A stretch of 64,000 nucleotides of DNA from Bacteroidota bacterium (GCA_018268075.1 JAFDXH010000008.1:19161-83160), one strand, 5' to 3'. Positions 42,207 through 52,100 are shown, counted from the stretch's first letter. Numbers and translations are program-made. The notes: generated by a model from the letters alone, not told the origin.

Positions 42207-44204
42207 TTAGGATTGAAGTAAAGCCTTTGCTGCCTCAAAAGAATTCACAGGGTACTGACAAACTCTATTCCTGCAAACATAAATCAGGGTTTCTGATGTG
42301 ATTTTTTTATCGGCCAATAAGGGCAACCCCACATCAGCTTCTCCACCAGCATATATATTTGCGGGAAAGAAACCCGCATTAAATTCTAATAATTTTTGCT
42401 GCCAATTATCACCAAGAATGATAATTTCATTAATTCCAAAAGTCAATAATAACTGCACCTGAGCCCAATTACTAAAATACTCCGGGCTTTTTATCATTTG
42501 ATTCCACACATTTTTCACCATCTGTTCTGCGCGCCTTTTATATTCATCTTTTTGAAAAAAAATACTTATCAACAATAAATTTTTAGCCATTACACTATTT
42601 GAGGCAGGAATTACATTATCTGTAATTTCAGATTTTCGTACTATCAGCTCGTCATAATTTGTATCTGTGTAAAAATACATGCCTGAATTTTCATCAAAAA
42701 AATTTGCATCTGTATATTCCATCAATTCATACGCCTTTATTAAATATTTTTTTTCAAAACTCACTTGGTAATAATCTATCAATGCACTAATTAAAAAGGC
42801 ATAGTCGTCCAAAAAACCATGAATAGTAGCTTTAGCATTTTTATAATTTCTAAAAAGTGAATTGCTCTTTGTACATATATTATTTAATAGAAAATCTATA
42901 TTCCTTTTTGCTACTGATAAATATTCAGTAACGCCAAAAGATTTATAAGCATTGATATACCCAATACACATGATAGCATTCCAGGAAGTCAAAACTTTAT
43001 CATCAAGCCCTGGCGGTATCCTTGCATTTCGCTGGGTTAATAATTTTTTATTGATTAAATCTATTTTATTTATCCAGGCACTATCGCTCCAAACAATTGC
43101 CTCTGTACTTAAATTAAGATCAGGTATATTTTTATTATGCTCCCAATTACCCTCATGCGAAATCCCCGCCATGCTTGCATAAAAGCCAGTATCTTTTTTT
43201 AGAACTTCCTCTATCTGAGAATAGCTCCATACATAGTATTTTCCTTCTTCGCCTTCACTATCGGCATCAAGTGATGAAAAAAAACAGCCATCCTTGCCTA
43301 TAAGTTCGCGCTCTATAAACTCAAGAGCATTCTTGACAATCCAATTATTTAAGTTACTTTTTGAGTATTGAGCTGCATGGCTATATAGGCTCACCATTTG
43401 CCCATTATCGTACAGCATTTTTTCAAAATGAGGAACATGCCATTTTGCATCTGTAGCATATCTGGAAAAGCCACCACCTATCTGATCAAATATACCACCC
43501 TGCGCCATCTGAGATAATGAAGTATTCAACTGCATGACAGCATTTTTATCGCGATTGAAATAATTTGCTGCCAATAAAAAATCCCAAACAGCAGGCATCG
43601 GAAATTTCATATTTCCTTTCAATCCGCCAAACTTTGGATCACACTTTCTTAATAAAACTTCTACTAATTGTTCTATATTTTTTTTAGAAAACTGAACAGT
43701 CTCATTATTCCACTCAGAAAATTCCATTTGTGCAATTCCTTTGCTCAATGAGGCACCTTGGTCTATTAATTTATCCGGCTCATTAATATAAAGCCCCGAA
43801 AAATAATTCAATAATCGAATCCAATTTTCTTTGGGAAAATAAGTAGCGGCAAAGAAGGGTCTTCCATCAGGAAGCGCCAAAGCATTCAAAGGCCATCCAC
43901 CGTTTCCATTAATCAAATATGCTGCATCCATATATACCTGATCCACATCGGGGCGCTCTTCCCGATCCACTTTTATGCAAATAAAATGCTCATTCATGAT
44001 GCGAGCCACTTCCACATCTTCAAAACACTCATGCTCCATTACATGACACCAATGGCAAGCGGCATATCCAATACTTATCAGAATTGGTTTGTTTTGCTCC
44101 ACGGCTAACTGCAACGACTTTTTATTCCAGGCTTTCCAATGCACAGGATTGTTTGCATGTTGCAGCAGGTAAGGGCTCGTTTCATGAATAAGATCATTGG
44201 GCAT
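42207..44204 (-). CDS. Thioredoxin-domain protein of the YyaL/SPATA20 (DUF255) family
   Basis: Starts MPNDLIHETSPYLLQHANNP, the classic family beginning; the frame extends 6 codons to a TTG but this ATG is right. The N-terminal DUF255 thioredoxin-like domain has a redox-type motif in AACHWCHVMEHECFED, followed by KVDREERPDVDQVYM and NGNGGWPLNALALPDG. The remaining 480 residues are an (alpha/alpha)6 barrel like that of N-acylglucosamine 2-epimerases (GGGFSRYATDAKWHVPHFEK). The biochemical activity is not established. The length of 665 residues is normal. The gene is single and diverges from hutI. Confidence 0.92.
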   Translation of the reverse strand: MPNDLIHETSPYLLQHANNPVHWKAWNKKSLQLAVEQNKPILISIGYAACHWCHVMEHECFEDVEVARIMNEHFICIKVDREERPDVDQVYMDAAYLINGNGGWPLNALALPDGRPFFAATYFPKENWIRLLNYFSGLYINEPDKLIDQGASLSKGIAQMEFSEWNNETVQFSKKNIEQLVEVLLRKCDPKFGGLKGNMKFPMPAVWDFLLAANYFNRDKNAVMQLNTSLSQMAQGGIFDQIGGGFSRYATDAKWHVPHFEKMLYDNGQMVSLYSHAAQYSKSNLNNWIVKNALEFIERELIGKDGCFFSSLDADSEGEEGKYYVWSYSQIEEVLKKDTGFYASMAGISHEGNWEHNKNIPDLNLSTEAIVWSDSAWINKIDLINKKLLTQRNARIPPGLDDKVLTSWNAIMCIGYINAYKSFGVTEYLSVAKRNIDFLLNNICTKSNSLFRNYKNAKATIHGFLDDYAFLISALIDYYQVSFEKKYLIKAYELMEYTDANFFDENSGMYFYTDTNYDELIVRKSEITDNVIPASNSVMAKNLLLISIFFQKDEYKRRAEQMVKNVWNQMIKSPEYFSNWAQVQLLLTFGINEIIILGDNWQQKLLEFNAGFFPANIYAGGEADVGLPLLADKKITSETLIYVCRNRVCQYPVNSFEAAKALLQS

Positions 44205-44313
44205 TACGATAAATTTGATCAATATTGCAAATTACACAAAGCGTGCCCAATCGGCAGGCAGATTATTAAAAGATTTTGATAAGTAAATGCTTATTTGCAT
44301 AATTTAGCCCTAC

Positions 44314-45543
44314 ATGGCTTCATCAATATTCACTCATATCAGTTTATTAGCAGGCACTCACCAGCATTGCTCTTTCATAAGAGGAAAGGCGATGAAAGAG
44401 CTGCCCTCTATTGAAAATGCTTACCTCATAATTGAAGACGATCATATAGCAGAATTAGGTAGAATGGAAGACTGTAAATTCCAAGGAACAAGATTGGATG
44501 CAGGAACTATAGTACTTCCCGCATGGTGCGACAGCCACACACACCTTGTATTTGCAGCGAGCAGGGAAGAAGAATATATAGATAAAATAAATGGGCTGAC
44601 CTATGCTCATATAGCAGAAAAAGGTGGAGGGATTCTCAACTCAGCACAAAAATTAAATGATGCTACTGAAGATGAGCTTTTTATTAAAGCCTGGCAAAGG
44701 CTTGAAGAAATAAAATTAATGGGTACTGGTGCGGTAGAAATAAAAAGTGGTTATGGCCTTTCACTTGAAGGTGAATTAAAAATGCTGAGAGTAATTAACA
44801 AATTAAAAGCTAAAAGTGAACTGAAAATTAAAAGCACCTTTTTGGGTGCACATGCATTTCCAAAGGAATATAAAGATGATCATGAAGGGTACTTACAGCT
44901 GATAATAGAAAAGATGTTGCCACAAATATCAAATGAAGGCTTAGCAGATTACATTGATACATTTTGTGAAAGTGGATTTTTCAATACGGAAGAAATGATC
45001 AGAATTTGCACAGCAGGAAAATCTTATGGGCTTAAACCTAAGCTGCATGTAAATCAATTAAATAGTATTGGTGGCATTGAGGCTGGCATTCAACTTGGCG
45101 CTTTATCTCTCGACCATTTAGAAACACTTACCGAAAATGAAATAGCGCAATTGGGAAAATACAAAGGTGCTTCTACCTTATTACCAACCGCTGCCTATTT
45201 TTTAAGAATGGATATGCCACCTGCAAGAGCCCTGATAAATGCAGGCGCCGCCATTACACTCGCCTCAGATTACAATCCCGGTTCTTCGCCATCCGGAAAT
45301 ATGAACTTAGTGCATTCATTGAGTTGCATACAAATGAAATTACTACCCGAAGAAGCTATAAATGCAGCAACTATAAATGGGGCTTGCGCAATGGAACTCG
45401 AAAAGGAATATGGAAGTATAACAGTTGGAAAAAAAGCAAATTTAATTTTTACCAATCCCGTACCATCACTATCATACCTATCTTATGCATTTGGCAATAA
45501 TCATATAAAAAAAGTAATGCTCAATGGAAATTTTATTTCATAA
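44314..45543 (+). CDS. hutI: Imidazolonepropionase
   Basis: Hydrolyses 4-imidazolone-5-propanoate to N-formimidoyl-L-glutamate in histidine degradation. This is an amidohydrolase-fold metalloenzyme: metal ligands in WCDSHTHLVFAAS, the substrate-binding KSGYGLSLEGE, LGAHAFPKEY, and LHVNQLNSIGG. The C terminus has the ASDYNPGSSPSGNMNLV metal-ligand Asp region. The length of 409 residues is complete. It is followed after 8 bases by hutG, forming a two-gene unit; hutH and hutU are not in the window. Confidence 0.93.
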   Translation: MASSIFTHISLLAGTHQHCSFIRGKAMKELPSIENAYLIIEDDHIAELGRMEDCKFQGTRLDAGTIVLPAWCDSHTHLVFAASREEEYIDKINGLTYAHIAEKGGGILNSAQKLNDATEDELFIKAWQRLEEIKLMGTGAVEIKSGYGLSLEGELKMLRVINKLKAKSELKIKSTFLGAHAFPKEYKDDHEGYLQLIIEKMLPQISNEGLADYIDTFCESGFFNTEEMIRICTAGKSYGLKPKLHVNQLNSIGGIEAGIQLGALSLDHLETLTENEIAQLGKYKGASTLLPTAAYFLRMDMPPARALINAGAAITLASDYNPGSSPSGNMNLVHSLSCIQMKLLPEEAINAATINGACAMELEKEYGSITVGKKANLIFTNPVPSLSYLSYAFGNNHIKKVMLNGNFIS

Positions 45544-45551
45544 ATTATACT

Positions 45552-46610
45552 ATGACCAACCATTTTAATACCTATTCAAAAAAGGATCTGTTACAACTAA
45601 CTCACCTGAGAAAATTCGAAACCAAACTCGGTGAAGTAGTTGAAGCGCCAGGCCAAGCAAACTCGCTTGAAGAATCACTGAGAAAATCAACAAGTAAATA
45701 TGTAATCATCGGCGTACCGGAAGATGCAGGTGTAAAAGCAAATATGGGAACTGGTGGTACAAATACGCTCTGGAATTCATTTTTAAAATCCTTTTTAAAT
45801 ATTCAAAGCAATGATTTCCTGAGTGGCGACAAATTGATGATAGCAGGCTACTTTGATTTCAATAAAGAACAAAACCTGATTGGTGCAAATGCTCCGGATA
45901 ATGAAGAAAGATTGTTGGCTCTGCGTTCACTTGTAAACCTAATTGATCATGAAGTAGAAGAAATAGTAAAAGCAATTATAAGCAATGGTAAAATACCCAT
46001 CATAATAGGTGGGGGGCACAATAATGCATATCCGGCAATAAAAGGTTCTGCAAAGGCGCTTTATAAAAATGAGCTAATACCATTAGCACAAATAAATTGT
46101 ATCAATCTGGACGCCCATTCAGATTACAGGCCGGCCGAAGGAAGACATTCTGGCAATGCCTTTCGCTACGCAGATAATGATGGATACCTGAATAAATATT
46201 GCATTATAGGAATTCATGAAAATTATTTACAACAAAATGTTTTAGGCGATTTAATAAATAATCCCTTTATTGATTTTATTTCTTATGAAGATATTTTTAT
46301 TCATGAAAGGAAGGATTTTATCCAAGCCGTTTCACATGCCATAGGGTTTACCGATGATAATTATACCGGAATTGAGCTCGATATGGACAGTATTCAGCAT
46401 GTATTAAGCAGTGCACGTACACCTTCAGGGCTCTCCCCATTGCAGGCAAGGCAATTTATTAATTTTGCTGGACATCATGCCAAAATAGCGTATGTACATA
46501 TATGTGAAGGCGCATCAGAATTATCAAATGGCGGACAGGATGCTACCACTGGTAAGCTTGTAAGCTACCTGGTGAGTGATTTTGTAAAGGCAAATCAAAT
46601 AGCACATTGA
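45552..46610 (+). CDS. hutG: Formimidoylglutamase (arginase family)
   Basis: Cleaves N-formimidoyl-L-glutamate to glutamate and formamide. The arginase/agmatinase fold metal motifs are visible: IIGGGHNNAYP (in place of GGDHS), LDAHSDYRPAEG, and GIELDMDSIQHV. The C-terminal SNGGQDATTGKLVSYLV is typical of bacteroidetal HutG-like proteins. The context, 8 bases after hutI, supports histidine catabolism over arginase activity. The length of 352 residues fits. A minus-strand terminator for the convergent gene follows. Confidence 0.87.
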   Translation: MTNHFNTYSKKDLLQLTHLRKFETKLGEVVEAPGQANSLEESLRKSTSKYVIIGVPEDAGVKANMGTGGTNTLWNSFLKSFLNIQSNDFLSGDKLMIAGYFDFNKEQNLIGANAPDNEERLLALRSLVNLIDHEVEEIVKAIISNGKIPIIIGGGHNNAYPAIKGSAKALYKNELIPLAQINCINLDAHSDYRPAEGRHSGNAFRYADNDGYLNKYCIIGIHENYLQQNVLGDLINNPFIDFISYEDIFIHERKDFIQAVSHAIGFTDDNYTGIELDMDSIQHVLSSARTPSGLSPLQARQFINFAGHHAKIAYVHICEGASELSNGGQDATTGKLVSYLVSDFVKANQIAH

Positions 46611-46613
46611 GCA

Positions 46614-46641
46614 TAAAAAAAGCCCCGCAAATAAGGGGCTT
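46614..46641 (-). terminator. Terminator serving the convergent SH3 gene
   Basis: Seven-base arms AAGCCCC and GGGGCTT, with an A-run on the plus-strand 5' side, so the T-tract is on the minus strand. It is positioned right after the SH3-protein stop, and on the plus strand it may also help to stop hutIG transcripts. Confidence 0.75.
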
Positions 46642-46663
46642 GGTATATTGAAAACATCAATTA

Positions 46664-47083
46664 CTATTGCGGACTTAGGTATTGAGCATAAGCATAACCT
46701 TCATCTCCATTTTCATTTTTGATCAACCACCATTGATCATTTGCTTTGCTAAGTAATGTTACAGTAGCGCCATGAGCTGCTTTTCCAACAATAGGCTGGT
46801 CTGTTCCCGGGCCTTTGCGAATATTTAAATTGGTGCTGTCGGTAGTGACCGTAGCCTTAGTTCCTGCACCTGCAGCAACATTTACATCCAAAATCAAGTC
46901 ACCAGTGCGATAATCAGGGTCTATTTTATTATAGATATCCCACAGTTTATCTTTGGTTTCACCACTTGCTGCCTCTCCACTTACATGAAGCACATTATTA
47001 ACTTCACTTACATTTAGATTGCTTACATCAGCCGCTGTGGCTGCGTCTAATAATTCTTTATATTTATCTTGTAGTGCTGACAT
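46664..47083 (-). CDS. BON-like plus bacterial SH3 domain protein without signal peptide
   Basis: A 139-residue protein: an N-terminal segment (LNVSEVNNVLHVSGEAASGE, then KDKLWDIYNKID) resembling a BON-type helix-strand module as in E. coli Kbp (YgaU), then a C-terminal bacterial SH3 domain with TTDSTNLNIRKGPGTDQP and LLSKANDQWWLIKN. E. coli Kbp has BON plus LysM and binds potassium; here the LysM place is taken by an SH3 domain. No signal peptide is seen. It is 6 bases downstream of a BON lipoprotein gene, so the two are co-transcribed. Function unknown; envelope or osmotic-stress link is inference. Confidence 0.75.
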   Translation of the reverse strand: MSALQDKYKELLDAATAADVSNLNVSEVNNVLHVSGEAASGETKDKLWDIYNKIDPDYRTGDLILDVNVAAGAGTKATVTTDSTNLNIRKGPGTDQPIVGKAAHGATVTLLSKANDQWWLIKNENGDEGYAYAQYLSPQ

Positions 47084-47089
47084 TTTTAT

Positions 47090-47572
47090 TTATTTAATTG
47101 TTAATTGGTTATTGATTTTTGCAGGATTCAGGCTGCTGATGGATTGCATTAATTTAGGCAAATCACTACGTTTAATTGTTCCTGTAAGCGTTACTACACC
47201 ATTGTCCACTGTGGCTTTTACTGCCGGAAAATCTTTCGTAGCATCTGTTACCCCTTTGCTTAAATCAGTACCTGTAGCAATTGCCGGTGGAGGTGGGGGC
47301 GGCGGTGTTACTGTGGTATTGTTTGTTACAGATTTTACACCTTTTATATCCTTAGCGGTACTCTCTGCAAGGGTACGGGCAGCATCATCTTTTACTTCCC
47401 CACTTAATGTGGCTACGCCACCTGATACACTGGCGGTAGCGCCTGTAAGTTCAGGCATTGAGGCAAATTTTTCTGTAATCTTAGCTTGTACATCACTATC
47501 CTTTGGTTTACATCCAAAAAATAGTACTGATGCCATAAAAAATACGGCTATCAAATTTTTGCTGAATTTCAT
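47090..47572 (-). CDS. Lipoprotein with two BON domains
   Basis: The 160-residue protein has a lipobox (VLFFGC, Cys21) and two BON domains (residues about 27-85 and 108-160), each with the core V-x-G-G/N-VV/A-TL(S/T)G-x-(V/I)K: VSGGVATLSGEVKD and VDNGVVTLTGTIKR. A proline run (PPPPPPP) links them. BON domains bind phospholipid and occur in outer-membrane stress proteins such as OsmY and DolP. Upstream gene in a two-gene unit with the BON/SH3 protein. A TAnnTTTG element lies in its leader region. Confidence 0.87.
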   Translation of the reverse strand: MKFSKNLIAVFFMASVLFFGCKPKDSDVQAKITEKFASMPELTGATASVSGGVATLSGEVKDDAARTLAESTAKDIKGVKSVTNNTTVTPPPPPPPAIATGTDLSKGVTDATKDFPAVKATVDNGVVTLTGTIKRSDLPKLMQSISSLNPAKINNQLTIK

Positions 47573-47608
47573 TTTTTATTATTTAAAGTGAATAATTGGG
47601 TGATAATA

Positions 47609-47616
47609 CAAATTTA
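47609..47616 (-). promoter_or_regulatory. Bacteroidota -7 element upstream of the BON/SH3 pair
   Basis: On the minus strand TAAATTTG matches TAnnTTTG and lies 36 bases before the BON lipoprotein ATG. No -33 box is visible in the AT-rich sequence beyond. Confidence 0.4.
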
Positions 47617-47651
47617 TCTCCAAAAAATATTTTTTTTATTTTTCTATTTTT

Positions 47652-48440
47652 TTATAAACAACTCAACCTGCCTCCGTCAACAGGTAAGTTAATTCCTGAA
47701 ATATAACCAGCCGCAGGCGAACAAAGGAAAGCAACTACTGAGCCAAATTCTGCAGGCGTACCAATTCTTTTCAAAGGGATACTCTCAGCATATTGTTGAT
47801 CTATTTCATCTGTTGATTTATTTTGCTTTGTTGCATTTCCTTGTATCAATGAATTATACCTGGCAGTACGCGTATAGCCTGGTAATACATTGTTTACAGT
47901 AATGCCATATTGACCCAATTCACCTGCAAGGGTTTTAGCCCAACTCGCTACGGCGCCACGAATCGTATTGCTTACGCCCAAACCTGGAATTGGTTGCTTA
48001 ACGGAGGTAGAGATAATATTTACAATTCGGCCATATCCACTTTTTATCATGCCGGGTAATACTGCTTGTACAAGAATATGATTACAAATAAGGTGGCTTT
48101 CAAATGCTTTCAAAAATTCTTCCTCATTTGCATCAAGAATATTTCCCGCTTTAGGGCCCCCTGTATTGTTTATTAAAATATCAATAAAATTCCCCTTTTG
48201 CATAAAGTGGGAAATAACATCCTTCACATTGGTAGAGTTGGAAAAATCCGCAATTAAATATTGGTGCTGCTGCCCCTGCGAAACATCCAGTTGTAGCAAA
48301 GCATCTTTTAATCGCTCCTCATTTCTGGAAAAAAGGGTCACATTCGCACCTAAGCCAGCTAACTCAATCGCTGATGCCAGGCCAAGGCCCTGACTACTTC
48401 CACACACGAGGGCATTTCTACCTATTAGGTTTAAATCCAT
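47652..48440 (-). CDS. Short-chain dehydrogenase/reductase-like protein lacking the YxxxK motif
   Basis: A 262-residue Rossmann protein: NAD(P)-binding CGSSQGLGLASAIELAGLG near the N terminus, NNTGGPKAG, and a C-terminal GSVVAFLCSPAAGYISG typical of 3-oxoacyl-ACP-reductase-like SDRs. The catalytic Ser region (NIISTSVKQPIP) is present, but where YxxxK should stand the sequence reads SNTIR. Both Tyr and Lys are therefore replaced (Ser and Arg). A subgroup of BKR-like SDRs is known to lack the tyrosine. Catalysis may be lost or altered. It lies after the BON/SH3 unit on the same strand, 79 bases away. Confidence 0.85.
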   Translation of the reverse strand: MDLNLIGRNALVCGSSQGLGLASAIELAGLGANVTLFSRNEERLKDALLQLDVSQGQQHQYLIADFSNSTNVKDVISHFMQKGNFIDILINNTGGPKAGNILDANEEEFLKAFESHLICNHILVQAVLPGMIKSGYGRIVNIISTSVKQPIPGLGVSNTIRGAVASWAKTLAGELGQYGITVNNVLPGYTRTARYNSLIQGNATKQNKSTDEIDQQYAESIPLKRIGTPAEFGSVVAFLCSPAAGYISGINLPVDGGRLSCL

Positions 48441-48717
48441 TTTTTGTAATGATTAGATAGTATCGAAGGTATGCAAGAATTTTTTTTTGCCTAACATCAA
48501 TTGTGTAAAGTCAGGTAGAAGATAATTATTACCAAAATATATTTTTCGACGTGAAATACTCAATTTTTGAATTAAGTATGGTTTTAATATTGCATTTCTA
48601 TATTTTTTGTTAGATGCTAAAGTAAAAGCTCAAATTCTTGTCACAATATTTTTTAAACCATAATTACTATATTTCCCAAAATCAATTTTCATAATTTCGC
48701 ACAGCAAAAAAAAATGA

Positions 48718-50619
48718 ATGGCCGACAAAGAAATGTTTGATTATAATGAAGACTCTATAAAAAGTCTCGACTGGAAAGAGCATATCCGGCTGCGCCCCGG
48801 TATGTATATAGGCAAATTAGGCGATGGAAGCAGCCCTGATGATGGTGTGTATGTTTTGCTCAAAGAAGTAATTGATAATTCTATTGATGAACATACCATG
48901 GGTTTTGGTAAACACATTGATATTTCTATAAAAGACAAAATAGTTTCAGTGCGCGATTATGGGCGGGGAATACCGTTGGGCAAAGTGGTGGATGTAGTAA
49001 GCAAAATAAATACCGGCGCTAAATATGATAGTAAAGCCTTTCAAAAAAGCGTAGGCCTCAATGGTGTAGGTACTAAAGCAGTGAATGCATTAAGTGATTT
49101 CTTCAGAGTAACAAGCACTCGTGAAGGGAAGCAAAAAATTGCAGAATTCGAAAAAGGGATCTTAGTACATGAAAGCAAGGAAATAAAAACCACCGAAGAA
49201 AACGGTACCCAGATAGACTTCACGCCAGATGAAAAGATTTTTAAAAACTTCAGATACTTGCAGGAATTTCTGGACAATCAGTTTTGGAACTATTGCTATC
49301 TCAATGCAGGATTGGTAATAAATTATAACAGCAAGAGGTATGTAAGCAAGAATGGATTGCTGGATCTATTGCAACGCAAAACAAATGAGGATGAATTGCG
49401 CTATCCAATTATTCACCTAAAGGGAGATGATATTGAAGTTGCATTTTCACACAACAATCAATATGGTGAAGAATACTACAGTTTTGTAAACGGACAGTTT
49501 ACTACACAAGGTGGCACCCATCTTTCGGGTTTCAGGGAAGGCTTTGTCAAAACGATTCGCGATTTTTATAAAAAAGATTATGACTTTGCAGATATCAGAG
49601 GCAGTATTTGCGCAGCAATAAGCATTCGGGTGCAGGAACCCGTTTTTGAAAGCCAAACTAAAACAAAATTAGGTAGCACCTTAATGTTTGAGAAGGGTAC
49701 CGCCGTAAAAACATTTATAACAGATTTCCTTGGCAAGGATTTGAATAATTTTTTGCACAAGAACCCAGAAGCAGCCGATGCCATCAAGAGGAAAATAGAG
49801 CAGAATGAGCGAGAAAGAAAAGATATGGCCGGCATTAAAAAACTGGCCAATGAGCGGGCAAAAAAAGCAAATCTTCATAACAAAAAATTAAGAGATTGCC
49901 GGTATCATTTTAATGATGAGGCTGAAGGAAAAAATAAAGAAGAGGTCAATACAAAAAAACTGGAATCTACTTTATTTATTACCGAGGGCGATAGTGCCAG
50001 TGGCTCCATTACCAAATCAAGAAATGTAGAAACCCAAGCAGTTTTCAGCCTTAGAGGCAAACCGCTTAATTGCTTTGGCCTCACAAAAAAAATTGTGTAT
50101 GAAAATGAAGAATTTAATTTGCTACAGCATGCACTGAATATAGAAACCGGCTATGAAGATTTAAGGTATAATAATATTGTAATAGCTACAGATGCAGATG
50201 TTGACGGTATGCACATCAGGCTCTTATTGATGACTTTCTTTTTGCAATTTTTTCCTGATCTGGTCAAAAACGGGCATCTGTATATTCTGGAAACTCCGCT
50301 ATTTCGAGTGCGTAATATGCCCGGAAAAAATAAAGAAAAGCAGGAAACAATCTATTGCTATGACGAAAGTGAAAAGCAAAAAGCAATACAAAAAATTGGT
50401 GGAAATCCAGAGATCACCAGGTTTAAAGGTCTGGGCGAAATATCACCGGAAGAATTTGGAAAATTCATAGGTGAAGACATCCGATTGCAACCTGTGATGC
50501 TTTTGCCTGAATTGCATATTCAACAATTATTGGATTATTACATGGGCAAAAATTCGCAGGAGCGGCAAGACTTTATAATAGATAACCTAAAGGTTGAATT
50601 AGATCTGGTAGAAGAATAA
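48718..50619 (+). CDS. parE: DNA topoisomerase IV subunit B
   Basis: The ATPase subunit that pairs with ParC. The GHKL ATP-binding motifs are visible: [23 protein letters not shown] and [13 protein letters not shown]. The TOPRIM domain has [22 protein letters not shown] and the metal ligands in [13 protein letters not shown]. The length of 633 residues fits ParE and is shorter than GyrB. It heads a likely plus-strand unit with the DUF1835 gene (32 bases on) and pth. parC is 45 kb away, although the two are often neighbours in other bacteria. Confidence 0.94.
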   Translation: MADKEMFDYNEDSIKSLDWKEHIRLRPGMYIGKLGDGSSPDDGVYVLLKEVIDNSIDEHTMGFGKHIDISIKDKIVSVRDYGRGIPLGKVVDVVSKINTGAKYDSKAFQKSVGLNGVGTKAVNALSDFFRVTSTREGKQKIAEFEKGILVHESKEIKTTEENGTQIDFTPDEKIFKNFRYLQEFLDNQFWNYCYLNAGLVINYNSKRYVSKNGLLDLLQRKTNEDELRYPIIHLKGDDIEVAFSHNNQYGEEYYSFVNGQFTTQGGTHLSGFREGFVKTIRDFYKKDYDFADIRGSICAAISIRVQEPVFESQTKTKLGSTLMFEKGTAVKTFITDFLGKDLNNFLHKNPEAADAIKRKIEQNERERKDMAGIKKLANERAKKANLHNKKLRDCRYHFNDEAEGKNKEEVNTKKLESTLFITEGDSASGSITKSRNVETQAVFSLRGKPLNCFGLTKKIVYENEEFNLLQHALNIETGYEDLRYNNIVIATDADVDGMHIRLLLMTFFLQFFPDLVKNGHLYILETPLFRVRNMPGKNKEKQETIYCYDESEKQKAIQKIGGNPEITRFKGLGEISPEEFGKFIGEDIRLQPVMLLPELHIQQLLDYYMGKNSQERQDFIIDNLKVELDLVEE

Positions 50620-50651
50620 TTATTTATTAATCAAAATTTTATAACAACAAC

Positions 50652-51476
50652 ATGCATATTGTTTTTCAGCAGGCGGGTAAAGATGTTCTTGAACAAGGAT
50701 TGGAGCCTGATAACGCAATTGATAAAAAGGTAATTTATCTAAAAAGTGATTATTCATTTGGGCCGGTTGAATACCCTGTTTCAGATGAAAACCCAAGAAA
50801 AAGAAATGAATGGTGGAAAAATATTGCTAATGACGAAAATAACCAATCATTTACTGAGGTAGATGATGAAGATATACGCATCATAAAAGAAATAAAAGCG
50901 TCGCTTGAAAATAATGAGGGTGTTGAATTGTGGATATGGATTGCCCCGAATAAACAAGATGTATCAGGATATTATTTTTTGCTTAGCCATCTTTCAGAAT
51001 TCACAGGAAAATTATTTGTAGTTTGGCTCAACAATCTGCCGTTTATAAATGATAAAGGTCAAATTTTTTATCCTAAGTACCTTTCAGAAATCCCTTCCAA
51101 AGAATTTTTAAAAGCGAAAAAATTGTACAGAGCTGTCACATTTGGCGAGCTGGAAGTAGATTTAGACGAATGGAATAAATTGTGCCAAGAAAATAAAGCA
51201 GTTCGCATATTAAAGGACCACAAAAAACTAGTTCAACATGATGAAGCTTATTTCGATAAAACAATTCAAAGTTTCATAACTACAGATTGGCAAAAGGTTT
51301 CAAAAGTGTTTCAGCAATTCAACCATAAGAGCAGTGAAACTTTGCCTGAGGAGCTTTTTCTATCGCGCATAAGAAATTTGATAGCACTTACTGATATACA
51401 AAGCCAGGGCAACCCTGCTGACAAAAAAGAATGGGAAATTAAAAAAGGAACAGAAGCAGTAATCGCTCCGGAATAA
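50652..51476 (+). CDS. DUF1835-domain protein
   Basis: A 274-residue cytoplasmic protein with the DUF1835 pattern: MHIVFQQAGKDVLEQGLEPD at the start, VIYLKSDYSFGPVE, and a mid part with LWIWIAPNKQDVSGYYFLLS. The C-terminal part (RILKDHKKLVQHDEAYFDKT) fits the DUF3658-type tail often joined to DUF1835. Function unknown. It lies 32 bases after parE and 22 bases before pth, so the three are probably co-transcribed; a link to topoisomerase activity is not shown by sequence. Confidence 0.83.
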   Translation: MHIVFQQAGKDVLEQGLEPDNAIDKKVIYLKSDYSFGPVEYPVSDENPRKRNEWWKNIANDENNQSFTEVDDEDIRIIKEIKASLENNEGVELWIWIAPNKQDVSGYYFLLSHLSEFTGKLFVVWLNNLPFINDKGQIFYPKYLSEIPSKEFLKAKKLYRAVTFGELEVDLDEWNKLCQENKAVRILKDHKKLVQHDEAYFDKTIQSFITTDWQKVSKVFQQFNHKSSETLPEELFLSRIRNLIALTDIQSQGNPADKKEWEIKKGTEAVIAPE

Positions 51477-51498
51477 TGGAATTTTTAAAGTAGGGATT

Positions 51499-52080
51499 AT
51501 GAATAAATTTTTAATTGCGGGACTTGGCAACACAGGTGCTGAATATAATCACACAAGGCACAATATTGGATTTGATGTAGTAGATGCATTTGTAAAAAAA
51601 CATGGTGGGTCATTTGCCACGGCTCGGTTTGCTGATATAGCAGAGGTAAAGTGGAAGGGCAAAATATTCTTTTGTATAAAGCCTACTACTTTTATGAACC
51701 TAAGTGGTAAAGCGCTAAAATATTGGCTGGATAAAGAGAAAATACCCATAGCGCAATCACTCACCATAGTAGATGATCTGGCGCTACCGATTAACAAATT
51801 AAGGTTGCGTAAATCAGGAAGTGATGCCGGGCACAACGGGCTAAAAAATATACAGGAATTATTGGGAACTGATGCCTACCCCAAGCTGAGATTTGGAATT
51901 GGCAACGATTTTTCAAAGGGAAGGCAGGTAGATTTTGTACTTAGCCCGTGGCTACCAAAGGAAGTACCTGTGATACTGGCTAAGATAGATAAAAGCATAG
52001 AAGTGATTGAAAACTTTGCCATTTTGGGAATCGAAAAAACTATGAGTGATTTTAATCATTTATCTATTGAAACACTTTAA
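51499..52080 (+). CDS. pth: Peptidyl-tRNA hydrolase
   Basis: Releases tRNA from prematurely dissociated peptidyl-tRNA. The 193-residue protein starts LIAGLGNTGAEYNHTRHNIG, with the catalytic His in TRHNIGF and the Asn-rich clamp (KPTTFMNLSGKAL). DDLALPINKLRLRKSGSDAG and HNGLKNIQELLG complete the signature. It is in a tight run with parE and DUF1835 upstream. Confidence 0.96.
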   Translation: MNKFLIAGLGNTGAEYNHTRHNIGFDVVDAFVKKHGGSFATARFADIAEVKWKGKIFFCIKPTTFMNLSGKALKYWLDKEKIPIAQSLTIVDDLALPINKLRLRKSGSDAGHNGLKNIQELLGTDAYPKLRFGIGNDFSKGRQVDFVLSPWLPKEVPVILAKIDKSIEVIENFAILGIEKTMSDFNHLSIETL

Positions 52081-52100
52081 ATTACAGATTAGTTCATTAT

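Noticed and set aside
47019-47591. 190-codon plus-strand ORF opposite the BON/SH3 pair
   Set aside because: It lies wholly across two genes on the other strand that have recognisable domains and lipobox; it is a shadow.
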